Assembly: GCF_022179405.1 (NCBI RefSeq)
Contig: NZ_BPQT01000015.1
Location: 1 to 64,000 of the forward strand
Origin: Methylobacterium marchantiae
GTDB lineage: Bacteria; Pseudomonadota; Alphaproteobacteria; Rhizobiales; Beijerinckiaceae
Reading direction: 5' to 3'
DNA: 64,000 bases
Part shown: positions 46,289 to 54,946 of the stretch, piece after piece
Position numbering within the stretch: position 1 is the stretch's first letter
Layout of the letters: each line of letters begins with the position of its first letter
The notes under the pieces: generated by a model
Seen by the model: only the letters and a program-made list of their open reading frames with translations
Told to the model about the DNA's origin: nothing
The model's database searches: none
Translations under genes and position numbers: made by a program

Positions 46289-47035
46289 TCACGCGGCAGG
46301 ATCGGAGCGCGGTGTCAATAGCTCCATCTCCAACCGTGAGGCATGAGCGAAGAAACGGCTTCGGACATCGGCGGCACAGGGGCTCGAGCGCTCGATCGCG
46401 TCGAAGACCTCTGGCGCATCATGCCTGACCACGCCGACCGCCTGCATCAGTACCTCGAAGCTCCTCGTGGTCACCCGACTCGGCAGTGGCTCCCTCTCGA
46501 CGAAGACCTTGGCGATCAGGTACGTCGGCCCCTGAACCGAAGCGACCTGCCGGTCATGCGCCCTCCGGATCCGTGAGGATGACGTCGAGGCCTAGAACCT
46601 TCCGCATGAATGCCCCTGCGCGTAAGCCGCCCCTCCCCCTGATCGGACAGACGGCGATCTTCAGGCCTCGTAACCCGTCACGCGCGTTCTGTGGGCCGAA
46701 GAGCGGGGGCGTTGCGACGATCTACACGTGATCGGGCAATCCTTCCGCCATGATCTGCAGCGATCGCCTTCACCGAGCCGACGTCGAGAACGAGAGTGCC
46801 AGGCCGAAAGTGCGGCACGATGGCCGATACCACGTCGGCGAGTTCAGACACCGGCGCGGCTATGATGACGAGAGGGTACGCCGCCGCTTCCGGCAGCGTG
46901 CCGAGGCTCGCGCCAGCTTCGGTTCCGTTCTCGGCAGAGCCGGATCATACGCATCGATCGGGAAGGACGAGCCGAGATGCCGTGCGATCAAACGCCCGAA
47001 GGCGCCGAAGCCGATGATCCCGAGGGAAATGGAGG
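46289..47035 (-). pseudogene. Decayed TyrA-like prephenate/arogenate dehydrogenase gene
   Basis: Read on the minus strand, successive frames give a whole TyrA. First comes LGIIGFGAFGRLIARHLGSS (NAD-binding Rossmann start, near 47020). After a frameshift near 46895 come YPLVIIAAPVSELADVVSAI and VPHFRPGTLVLDVGSVKAI. After another near 46755 come MAEGLPDHV, an in-frame TAG, then IVATPPLFGPQNARDGLRGL. After a third near 46575 come HDRQVASVQGPTYLIAKVFV and TTRSFEVLMQAVGVVRHDAP, then EVFDAIER, ending at 46289. At least three frameshifts and one stop make it inactive. It has no visible start codon. It occupies the NYN-smpB gap. Confidence 0.85.
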
Positions 47036-47257
47036 ACTATGGGAAAACAACCTAAAGACACAGAACTGCCCTCTATGGATCCGAGAGGCCAGCGGTCCTG
47101 GGTGATCGGTCAACCGTCGGCGAGTGGGGCGGTTGAGACATGACGGAGCATCTCGCCGCTAAGGGAGCGGCGCTTAATACGATGCGGGGAGGCAGCGGCT
47201 TGTCGTCATGGTCGGCTCCTCGCAGCGCTCCGCCGCGCCGTCAACCGGGCCAGCCGG

Positions 47258-47731
47258 TCAGCCCTTGTCGCGCATGATCCGTGCGCGGTCTCGCTCCCAA
47301 TCGCGTTCCTTGGCGCTCTCGCGCTTGTCGTGAAGCTTCTTGCCGCGGCCGAGGCCGAGTTCGATCTTCGCGCGTCCCTGCTCGTTGAAGTAGATCTTCA
47401 GCGGCACCACCGTGTAGCCCTCGCGCTTCGTCGCGCCGATGAGCTTGTTGATCTGCTTGCGGTGCAGCAGCAGGCGGCGCGGACGCTTGGTCTCGTGGTT
47501 GAAGCGATTGGCTTCGAGATATTCCGGGATGTAGGCGTTGAACAGGAACAGCTCGTTGCCCGACGGACCGGCATAGGCCTCGCCGATGGCGGCTTTGCCC
47601 TTACGTAGGGATTTGACCTCCGTCCCCGTCAGGGCGATGCCCGCCTCGAGGACGTCCGAGATCTCGTAGTGGAAGCGGGCTGCCCGGTTGTCGGCGACGA
47701 CGCGGCGGGGATCTTGAGGTTTGGGAGGCAT
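47258..47731 (-). CDS. smpB: SsrA-binding protein
   Basis: Delivers tmRNA to stalled ribosomes for trans-translation. The 157-residue protein has [49 protein letters not shown] and the basic C-terminal tail [20 protein letters not shown] that enters the ribosomal A-site region. ATG 47731 ([10 protein letters not shown]) matches family length; the frame is open to 47773. The tmRNA gene itself was not seen in the window. Confidence 0.97.
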   Translation of the reverse strand: MPPKPQDPRRVVADNRAARFHYEISDVLEAGIALTGTEVKSLRKGKAAIGEAYAGPSGNELFLFNAYIPEYLEANRFNHETKRPRRLLLHRKQINKLIGATKREGYTVVPLKIYFNEQGRAKIELGLGRGKKLHDKRESAKERDWERDRARIMRDKG

Positions 47732-47813
47732 CACATCGTCGGTTCTGGCCGGTCGCGGGATGCGGCCGGGCATTGGTCATATGGTTCGTGGAAACGGCTG
47801 ACGCGAGGGGCTT

Positions 47814-48713
47814 TCAGCGCTCGATCAGGCCGGCATGACGCAAGGCCGCGTCGACGATGTCCTTCGTGACGTCGCTGACGGTGAGGAGCGGCAGGCGAAC
47901 CTCGTCGCTCATATGGCCAAGCCGCGACAAGGCATATTTCACCGGCGACGGATTTGATTCGGCGAACAGCCCGACATGCAGCGGCAGCAATTGGTCCTGA
48001 ATTCGCAGAGCCGTGGCGTACTCGCCGCTGAGCGTCGCCGTCTGTAGATCGGCGCAGAGGCGCGGCGCGACGTTCGAAACGACCGAGATGCAGCCGACGC
48101 CGCCCTGGGCATTGAACCCGAGTGCCGTCGCATCTTCGCCCGAAAGCTGGACGAAGTCTTTCCCCATGGCTTGGCGCTGCAGGCTGACACGGTCGAGCTT
48201 GGCCGTGGCGTCCTTCACTCCGGCGATGTTCTTGAGTTCGAATAGCCGCGCCATCGTTTCGACGCTCATGTCCACCACGGAACGCGGGGGAATATTGTAG
48301 ATGATGATCGGGATGCCGATGGCGTCGTTGACGGCCTTGAAATGCGCGTAGAGTCCGGCCTGGGTCGGCTTGTTGTAATAGGGTGTCACCACGAGGACGG
48401 CATCCGCACCGGCCTTCTCCGCGTTGATGGCGCGCTCGACGGCCTCGGCCGTGGAGTTGGATCCGGCTCCGGCGATCACTGGCACGCGGCCGGCGGTCTC
48501 GGCGATGCAGGCGGACACGACACGGTCGTGCTCGGCATGGCTCAGGGTCGGCGTCTCACCGGTGGTGCCCACGGGCACGAGGCCGTGAATGCCCTGATCG
48601 ATCTGCCAGTTCACGAATTTGCGGAAGGCGTCCTCGTCGAAGACGCCGCCGCGAAACGGGGTCGCGAGCGCGGTCATGGCGCCCCTGAGGCGCTGGGTCG
48701 TGGTGTCGGTCAT
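47814..48713 (-). CDS. dapA: 4-hydroxy-tetrahydrodipicolinate synthase
   Basis: Condenses pyruvate with aspartate semialdehyde in lysine/diaminopimelate synthesis. Start ATG 48713 ([20 protein letters not shown]), 299 aa. The Schiff-base lysine is in [14 protein letters not shown], the catalytic Tyr in [14 protein letters not shown], and the pyruvate-binding [13 protein letters not shown] is intact. It lies 82 bp upstream of smpB on the same strand, the usual pair. Confidence 0.95.
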   Translation of the reverse strand: MTDTTTQRLRGAMTALATPFRGGVFDEDAFRKFVNWQIDQGIHGLVPVGTTGETPTLSHAEHDRVVSACIAETAGRVPVIAGAGSNSTAEAVERAINAEKAGADAVLVVTPYYNKPTQAGLYAHFKAVNDAIGIPIIIYNIPPRSVVDMSVETMARLFELKNIAGVKDATAKLDRVSLQRQAMGKDFVQLSGEDATALGFNAQGGVGCISVVSNVAPRLCADLQTATLSGEYATALRIQDQLLPLHVGLFAESNPSPVKYALSRLGHMSDEVRLPLLTVSDVTKDIVDAALRHAGLIER

Positions 48714-48831
48714 CCTGGCGTTCCCGGCCGTCGCTCTTTCGGTGGGCCGGTGTGCCGGCCGCGTCACCGCTCTTGCGGCGGGGCAGACATAGGGCCTCGT
48801 CCGCACTCGCGCAAACGCTCTGTCGGCGCGG

Positions 48832-48846
48832 TTAATGACTTCTTAA
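48832..48846. promoter_or_regulatory. CtrA-like binding box between dapA and the slt-type gene
   Basis: TTAA (48832-48835), exactly seven bases, TTAA (48843-48846): a perfect match to the CtrA core spacing TTAA-N7-TTAA. It lies 53 bp before the transglycosylase start and 119 bp before dapA, in their divergent gap. Confidence 0.6.
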
Positions 48847-48898
48847 TGCCCTCCGGGACAGCTTAGGCATGTCCGCATCCGACGGGACTGGAAGAGCC

Positions 48899-51205
48899 AT
48901 GGCGTTCTGGACGCGCTCAAATCGTGCCGCCCTCCCCGTTTCCCTCGCGCTCGCGCTGGCGGGAACGACGATGCTGGTCGGCCCGGCTTCGGTCTTTCCT
49001 GTGGCGGCCGGCCAGGGTGAGGAGTTCGCCACGCGCCCGGTGAGCGATGCCGTCGCTCCTGCCGTCCTCGTTCCGGACAGCAAGGCGGCCGCTACCGATG
49101 CGGTCGCTGCCGATGCACTGAAACTGGAGGATCGCAGCGCCGAGACCGCGCCGAGCAAGGTGCTTCCCGCCGCCGCCAAGGCCTATGCCTCCGCCGACCC
49201 CGAAGCGGCCATCGCCTTCCCCCTGCCCGACGCGGCCGTGACACCCGCCGCTCCCGTGCCGGAGGTGCCCGACCCCGCACGTGCGGCCCAGGTCGCTCCC
49301 GATATCGACTTGCCGGCCCTGCGCCAGGCCATCGACGCCTATCGCCGCGGCAAGGTCTCCGAAGGCGACCGCCTGCGCGACGGCTTCACCGACCCGGCGG
49401 CTCTCGCCCTGCTCGAATGGGTGGCGATCCGCGCCGGGTCCGGCATCGGGTTCGAGCGCACCGTGTCCTTCACACGTTCCAACCCGGACTGGCCGGCGGG
49501 TCCGCTGCTGCGCCGCCGCGCGGAGGAGGCGCTGCTGACCGAGCGCAGGAACCCGGCGACCGTACGCGCCTTCTTCGCCGGCTCCCGCCCGGCGAGCGCA
49601 CCGGGCAAGTTCGCGCTCGCCCTCGCCTTCAAAGCCGAGTCCCTCGACGAGGATGCCGCCGCCCTGGTCCGCGACTTGTGGCGCTCGGAGACCTTCGGCA
49701 AAGCATTGGAGACGAAGGTACTCGACGCCTTCCCCGGCCTCCTCACCCGCGTCGATCATCGTTTCCGCATGGAGCGCGCCCTCCTGAAGGAGGATTACGA
49801 GTCGGCCGGCCGCGCCGCCTCCTATGCCGGCGGCTCTTATGCCGCGCTCGTGCGCGCCCGCCGCGCCGTGGAGGACAAGAGCTCGTCTGCCGCTTCGGCC
49901 CTCAACGCGGTGCCGCCGTCGCTCCGCAGCGACCCGTCCTACATCCTGTCCCGCGCGCAATACCTGCGCCGGGCCGACAAGCCGATGGAGGCGGCCGCGA
50001 TCCTCGCCACCGCTCCCACCAACGGCGACGTTCTGGTGGACGGCGACGAATGGTGGGTCGAGCGCCGGATCGTCGCCCGCAAGCTCGTCGATATCGGAAA
50101 CCCGAGACTCGCCTACGAGGTCGCTGCCGGCCATAGCGGCCGCACCGTGGAGAAGCGGATCGAGGCCGAGTTCCATGCCGGCTGGATCGCCCTGCGCTTC
50201 CTCGACGATCCGGCCAGGGCCGCCGACCATTTCGGTAAGGCCGCGACCATCGCCGAGACGCCGATCTCCCTGGCGAGGGTGGCCTATTGGCAGGGCCGTG
50301 CTGCCGAGGCCGCGGGCGATGCCGGCCTGGCCAAGACCTTCTACGAGCGCGCCGCGCTCCAGCCGATCGCCTATTACGGACAGCTCGCCCGGGCGAAGCT
50401 CGGGCAGGCGAGCCTGCCGCTCCGCGTCGTCCCGGAGCTCGAATCCGCCGCCGCCAGGGCTTTCGAAAACCGTCTGACGACCCGGGCGCTCCGCATGCTC
50501 GAGGCGGCTTCGCTGAAGGATCTGGCGCTTCCGCTTTACATCGACACGGCGAACCGGCTGACCAATCCGGCGGAGCTCAACGCGCTCGGCAACCTCGCCG
50601 TCGAGATGCGTGATTCCCGTGCCCTCGTCGCCGTCGGCAAGCTCGCGGTGCAGCGCGGCCTGCCCCTCGACGCCCATGCCTACCCCACCATCGGCATCCC
50701 CGATTACGAGGCCTCCGCCGCCGTGCCGCTGGTGGAGAAGGCCATGGTTTTCGCCATCGCCCGCCAGGAGAGCCAGTTCGATCCGCGCGCCCAGTCGAGC
50801 GTCGGCGCGCGCGGGCTGATGCAGATGATGCCGGCCACCGCCCAGCGCACGGCGCGGCGGGTCAGCGCGTCCTACGATCAGGACCGTCTCACCAGCGATC
50901 CCGCCTACAATGCCCGCCTCGGACAGGCCCATCTCGGTGAGCTGATGGAGGATTGGCGCGGGTCCTACATTCTCGCCTTCGCGTCCTACAATGCAGGGGG
51001 CGGCAACGTGAAGAAATGGATCGACGCCTACGGCGATCCGCGCCGGGGCGGGGTCGACCCGATCGACTGGGTCGAGCGCATTCCGTTCACCGAGACCAGG
51101 AACTACGTCCAGCGGGTGATGGAGAACCTGCAGGTCTATCGCAGCCGCCTCGAGGGCAAGAGCGCCCTGCTGATCGAGGGGGATCTCCAGCGCGGCGCGC
51201 GGTGA
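48899..51205 (+). CDS. slt: Soluble lytic murein transglycosylase (Slt70-like)
   Basis: A periplasmic enzyme that cleaves peptidoglycan glycan strands. ATG 48899 (MAFWTRSNRAA) has GGAAGAG directly upstream; ATG 48869 is the alternative. A signal peptide (about residues 1-38) is followed by a 60-residue Ala/Pro/Val-rich linker and a long helical superhelix domain (about 130-600). The C-terminal SLT domain has the catalytic Glu in IARQESQFDPRAQSSVG. GLMQMMPATAQ, ILAFASYNAGGGNV and ETRNYVQRVMEN complete the family 1 pattern. A CtrA-like box in the promoter suggests cell-cycle control. Confidence 0.94.
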   Translation: MAFWTRSNRAALPVSLALALAGTTMLVGPASVFPVAAGQGEEFATRPVSDAVAPAVLVPDSKAAATDAVAADALKLEDRSAETAPSKVLPAAAKAYASADPEAAIAFPLPDAAVTPAAPVPEVPDPARAAQVAPDIDLPALRQAIDAYRRGKVSEGDRLRDGFTDPAALALLEWVAIRAGSGIGFERTVSFTRSNPDWPAGPLLRRRAEEALLTERRNPATVRAFFAGSRPASAPGKFALALAFKAESLDEDAAALVRDLWRSETFGKALETKVLDAFPGLLTRVDHRFRMERALLKEDYESAGRAASYAGGSYAALVRARRAVEDKSSSAASALNAVPPSLRSDPSYILSRAQYLRRADKPMEAAAILATAPTNGDVLVDGDEWWVERRIVARKLVDIGNPRLAYEVAAGHSGRTVEKRIEAEFHAGWIALRFLDDPARAADHFGKAATIAETPISLARVAYWQGRAAEAAGDAGLAKTFYERAALQPIAYYGQLARAKLGQASLPLRVVPELESAAARAFENRLTTRALRMLEAASLKDLALPLYIDTANRLTNPAELNALGNLAVEMRDSRALVAVGKLAVQRGLPLDAHAYPTIGIPDYEASAAVPLVEKAMVFAIARQESQFDPRAQSSVGARGLMQMMPATAQRTARRVSASYDQDRLTSDPAYNARLGQAHLGELMEDWRGSYILAFASYNAGGGNVKKWIDAYGDPRRGGVDPIDWVERIPFTETRNYVQRVMENLQVYRSRLEGKSALLIEGDLQRGAR

Positions 51206-51280
51206 GTTTTTCGGCCGATCGGGAGGGCGTTCGAAGCCGGATTGCGGGGCCGTTCGGTGCCGGATCGGAGGGCGTTTGCC

Positions 51281-51589
51281 TCAGCCGCCCCGAACCACGC
51301 GATCCGGCGAAATTCTCGACCGCCGCATCGGTCCGGCAAACGCGCCCGACACGGCCCCCGCGCAATACGCCGCCAGGTTGAGGGCCGCGCTCTCGACCCA
51401 GAAACCCGCCCGGCCCGGGACGAACCCCGCGAGCGCGATGCCGGCGAGGACGAGGGCGCCGAGCGCCAGCCCGATCGCCGAGAACCGGGCGGTCCGCGAG
51501 CGCGGCGGGCCGAGATGCCAGCCGATGGCGGCGCCGAGCGCGAGGCTGGCGAGAAGGGCCGGCCACAGGACCGTCAGCAGCAGAAGCAT
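51281..51589 (-). CDS. Small membrane protein of unknown function
   Basis: About 102 residues from ATG 51589 (MLLLLTVLWPALLASLALG) with three hydrophobic segments and a basic C-terminal tail (PMRRSRISPDRVVRGG). It starts 16 bp after the stop of the OmpA-like gene on the same strand and is probably cotranscribed. Its size and polytopic nature suggest an inner-membrane partner of that protein, but nothing shows this directly. Confidence 0.6.
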   Translation of the reverse strand: MLLLLTVLWPALLASLALGAAIGWHLGPPRSRTARFSAIGLALGALVLAGIALAGFVPGRAGFWVESAALNLAAYCAGAVSGAFAGPMRRSRISPDRVVRGG

Positions 51590-51605
51590 GGGATGATCGT
51601 CTCGC

Positions 51606-53693
51606 TCAGGAGCGCAGGGCGAAGCCGACGCCGAGCCCAGGGGCATTGGCGCGGCCGGGGGCGGCGGCGATGATCCGGTCTGCGGGAATGCCGGCCTGGA
51701 GGAGGTATTCGACGATGGTGAGCGCGCGCTGGCGGGCGAGATCGGGCTCCGGCTCGGCCGGCTTGACGTCGGCCTTCTTCGGTTCGCCTTTCTTGGCGTC
51801 GGATTTCGAAGCCCCGGCCGCGGTGGGCTTGTCCATCGCTACAGAATCCTTCGCCGCCAAATCTTTGGCCCCTTTGTTCGTGGCGGCGGGCGGCTTGCCC
51901 TCGGCGGTCTTGACCACCGGCCTGTCCGCCCCGGTGGTCGCGGGTTGCGCGGCCGGCGGCTTCTCCCCGGCCGGCGCTTTGGCCACATCGACCGAGGACG
52001 TGTTCTCGACGCCGGCATCGAGTGCGGCTTTCGGCGCGGCGGCCGCGCCGGCCGGGTCGGCATGCGCGGTCACCTCGATGCGGAGGCTCGGGCAGGTCTT
52101 CGCGGCGGCGGCCAGGGCATCGAGCGCCGGGTAGAACTCGGCTTTCAGGGTGACGCTGCCGGGGGCGAAGACGAGCATGCGGCCCTGGACGGCCCGGTCG
52201 AACGCGGCGCGGCAGGATTCGGAATCGTCGACGATGGAGATCGCCGGTGGCGTCACCTCGGCCCGGGCCTGCCACCCGGCCGGCATCCGCCGGGCGAGAT
52301 CGGCCTCGAACCGGTCGGCGCTCTCGCGGTAGAGGCTGTTGCCGGTTAGCGAAAGGCTGTGGTCGGAGACGCGGATCTCGCCGGCGGCGAGGAGGGCGAG
52401 GGAGGCGATCCCGGCCTCCACCGCCGGCGAGAGGCCGGCCGGGGCGCCGTCGGCGATGCGGCTCTTGTCGACGATGCGCTCGCGGAAGAAGCGGGGCCTG
52501 AGGGAGGCGAGCACGCGGTCGCGCGTCGCCGCATCGGGCAGGTGGCCGCTCAGGGTCACGGACTCGCCCTCGCGCCGGACCATCAGCCGGTAGGGCGAGA
52601 GCGGCATGGCGGCGAGATCGACCGGCCCCGCCTCGGTCCCGGCGGGCCGCGCCTCGCGCAGCAGGGCGTCGATCTCGTCGATCGCCTGTCCGTCCAGCGC
52701 CGTGCCCGAGACGGAGAGGCGCGACCCGGAATAGGTGACGCTGCCGTCCTGCATCAGCGCCGAGACCCGGAAGGCGAAGCGGCCGAGCGCCGCCGGATCG
52801 ATTCGCTCGCCGAGGCCGCGAGCGGTCTGCATCCGATCCTCCACCGCCGCCCCGTCCGCGGAATCCTCGGCCATGGCGCGGATCTCGGCGCGGGCGGTCT
52901 CGGAGACGGTGTTGCCGGAGAGAACGAGGTTGCCGCCGCGCTCGCGCGTCACCGCGAAGCGGAAATCCGGGATCGCGGCGGGGGTGATGTCGACCTTGCC
53001 CATGGTGAAGCCGGCCGGCGGATGGGCCACCGCCTGCCGCAGCGCCTCGTAATCGGCCACGCTCGCCGCCTCGCCGGTGAGCGAGACGGTGGTGTCGGCG
53101 ATGGTGGCGCTGGCGCCGGGGGCGAGCGGCTTCAGCTGTTCGAGGGCGAAGGAGGAGGCCGCGGCGAAGTCCGGCGGCGCGCCCCGTGCCGCCTTGGCCT
53201 GGTCGACGATCCGGGTCTCGGAGGGGAGTTCGGAGGCGAGTTGCGCGGCGAGCGCCCGGGGGCCGATCTCGGAGGGGCGGTTGCCGGTGAGGTCGATCCG
53301 CTCCGCGCTCGTGCGCGTCGCCGTCCAGACGAAGGGCGAGGCATCCTCGACGACGCCGATGCGCCCGACCACGTGGCGCAGGCCCGGAAGCCGCTTCAGC
53401 CGGTCGAGGGCCGCCACGCGCCCGGCATCGTCGGGCGCCTCGCCGGAGGCGACGAGATCGCGGCCCCGCACCTTCAGGCGCAGCCACGGCTCGAGCCCGG
53501 TCTCGGCGGTGCCCCGCGCCACTGCGCCGGCCGTATTGTCGAGCCGCCGCTCCATCCGAGGAGCGAGCAGCGGCGTCGCCACGGCGACGATGAGCACGAG
53601 GCCGGGCAGGCCTGCGGCCCAGCCGAGCTTTTTCAGGGAGGGGGGAAGCGAAAGGGCGGACACAGCGAACCTCGACGATCGGATTCCAGCCAT
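51606..53693 (-). CDS. OmpA-like protein with repeated BON-like modules and a split peptidoglycan-binding domain
   Basis: 695 aa. A membrane segment near residues 22-42 is followed by a long region of repeated 60-80-residue modules of the form LxLxGxxxxxxxR (examples LIVAVATPLL-anchored start, TTVSLTGEAASVADYEALRQ, LVLSGNTVSETARAEIR, LSVSGTALDGQAIDEI, SVTLSGHLPDAATRDRVL, SLSLTGNSLY). These look like BON-type repeats. The end is an OmpA/MotB-type domain: VTLKAEFYPALDALA and LRIEVTAHADPAG, then, about 100 residues later, RQRALTIVEYLLQAGIPADR. The insert between them is low-complexity (Ala, Lys, Pro, Glu, Asp). Cell location: inner-membrane anchored, periplasmic. Function unknown. Confidence 0.72.
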   Translation of the reverse strand: MAGIRSSRFAVSALSLPPSLKKLGWAAGLPGLVLIVAVATPLLAPRMERRLDNTAGAVARGTAETGLEPWLRLKVRGRDLVASGEAPDDAGRVAALDRLKRLPGLRHVVGRIGVVEDASPFVWTATRTSAERIDLTGNRPSEIGPRALAAQLASELPSETRIVDQAKAARGAPPDFAAASSFALEQLKPLAPGASATIADTTVSLTGEAASVADYEALRQAVAHPPAGFTMGKVDITPAAIPDFRFAVTRERGGNLVLSGNTVSETARAEIRAMAEDSADGAAVEDRMQTARGLGERIDPAALGRFAFRVSALMQDGSVTYSGSRLSVSGTALDGQAIDEIDALLREARPAGTEAGPVDLAAMPLSPYRLMVRREGESVTLSGHLPDAATRDRVLASLRPRFFRERIVDKSRIADGAPAGLSPAVEAGIASLALLAAGEIRVSDHSLSLTGNSLYRESADRFEADLARRMPAGWQARAEVTPPAISIVDDSESCRAAFDRAVQGRMLVFAPGSVTLKAEFYPALDALAAAAKTCPSLRIEVTAHADPAGAAAAPKAALDAGVENTSSVDVAKAPAGEKPPAAQPATTGADRPVVKTAEGKPPAATNKGAKDLAAKDSVAMDKPTAAGASKSDAKKGEPKKADVKPAEPEPDLARQRALTIVEYLLQAGIPADRIIAAAPGRANAPGLGVGFALRS

Positions 53694-53979
53694 CCGACCG
53701 GGCCCCAGCCCATACCAGCTTCACGGCATCATGAAGACGGGGTTGGTGGGCGGATGGGAATTTTGCGTAGGCCGTGTGGGTGTGGGCCTGATGGAGGACA
53801 ACTGATGCCGGGCTCACTGGCAGCATCCGATTTCGACTCTCGGCAGGCCCTGGGAAGGCCCGCTTACAGGCCGCCGAGTGGGAGTGACAGTACGGCCGGG
53901 TTGGGCGGCAGCCGGACCCTAGCCTTTCGCACCGAAGCGGCGTTCCGCCTACGATCCACGCTCGCCGCTCACGATAACG

Positions 53980-54885
53980 CTAGTGGACGTAGGAAGCGGG
54001 GTCCGAACTATCGGTCGGGGCGGTGTAGGCGCGCTTCAGTTCCGGCGACATCGGCACGTTGTAGTTGACCCCACGCGGCGGCGTCGGGGACATGAACCAC
54101 TTGTCGTAAAGGGTCGTGATCTCCGGGCTGCGGTAGAGGTCGGCGGTTGTCCGGTCGGCCAACGCCTTGAAGGCCACGTCGCCCTTGCGCAGCATGATCC
54201 CGTAGGGCTCCGGTTCCGAGAAAGCCTCCTTGCTGACCTGGTAAGCGGCCGGATCCTTCGACTGTGCGATCGCGATGCTCAGCTGGACGTCATCGAGCAC
54301 GAACGCCGCGGCACGACCATTCTCTAGGAGCAGGAACCCCTCAGCGACGTCCTTGGCCGGGATGACGTTGATGCCGAGCTTGCGTTCCGTACTGGCTTTG
54401 TAAAGCATGACGATGTTGGTCGAGCCCGCGACCGCGGAGACCGTCCTGCCCTTCAGGTCGTCGATGGTGTCGATCCTCTGCGCTTTCCTGGAGGCGAAGC
54501 GGGCGGCCGACAGGAAGTGGGTGTTGGTGAACGCGACCTGCTTCTGCCGTTCGACGTTGTTGGTCGTCGCGCTGCACTCCAGGTCGATCGTCCCGTTGGT
54601 CATCAACGGAATCCGGGTCGCGGAGATCAACGGAAGCATCTCGACCTTGAGGTCGGGCAGCTTGAGGTCGCGCTTCACCGCGTCCGCGATCTTCAGGCAT
54701 ATGTCGATGGCGAAGCCGATATAGTTTTGCTTGTCGTCTATATAGCTGAAAGGTGTGGCCGCATCCCGGACGCCTATCACGATCCGTTTGCCGTCCTTGA
54801 TCTTGGCCAAGGTGCCGCCGAGTTCATCGGCTGCGGCCGGCGTGATCAGGAGGCCGAGGACGAGCGTGGTCTTGAGCAGGCGCAT
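53980..54885 (-). CDS. Periplasmic amino-acid ABC transporter substrate-binding protein (family 3)
   Basis: A 301-residue solute-binding protein of the glutamate/aspartate (GltI-like) group. A Sec signal (MRLLKTTLVLGLLITPAAAD) is followed by IVIGVRDAATPFSYIDDKQNYIGFAIDIC-type lobe 1 residues. ATRIPLMTNGTIDLECSATTN, GRTVSAVAGSTN and VLDDVQLSIAIAQSKDP carry the family fold. No permease or ATPase gene is nearby, so the rest of the transporter must be elsewhere. It is downstream of, and on the same strand as, the aminotransferase and RraA-like genes. Confidence 0.88.
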   Translation of the reverse strand: MRLLKTTLVLGLLITPAAADELGGTLAKIKDGKRIVIGVRDAATPFSYIDDKQNYIGFAIDICLKIADAVKRDLKLPDLKVEMLPLISATRIPLMTNGTIDLECSATTNNVERQKQVAFTNTHFLSAARFASRKAQRIDTIDDLKGRTVSAVAGSTNIVMLYKASTERKLGINVIPAKDVAEGFLLLENGRAAAFVLDDVQLSIAIAQSKDPAAYQVSKEAFSEPEPYGIMLRKGDVAFKALADRTTADLYRSPEITTLYDKWFMSPTPPRGVNYNVPMSPELKRAYTAPTDSSDPASYVH

Positions 54886-54946
54886 GAGAATCTCCTGGAT
54901 TTCTACATCACGTAAAGTGCGAAAGCGGAATCGGGCGTGGATCGCG

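Noticed and set aside
46343-47055. Several short plus-strand frames of 70-100 codons
   Set aside because: They lie opposite the tyrA-like pseudogene, whose minus-strand reading explains the sequence.
48917-50932. A 671-codon minus-strand frame opposite the transglycosylase gene
   Set aside because: Shadow frame; low-complexity Gly/Arg/Glu sequence without domain.
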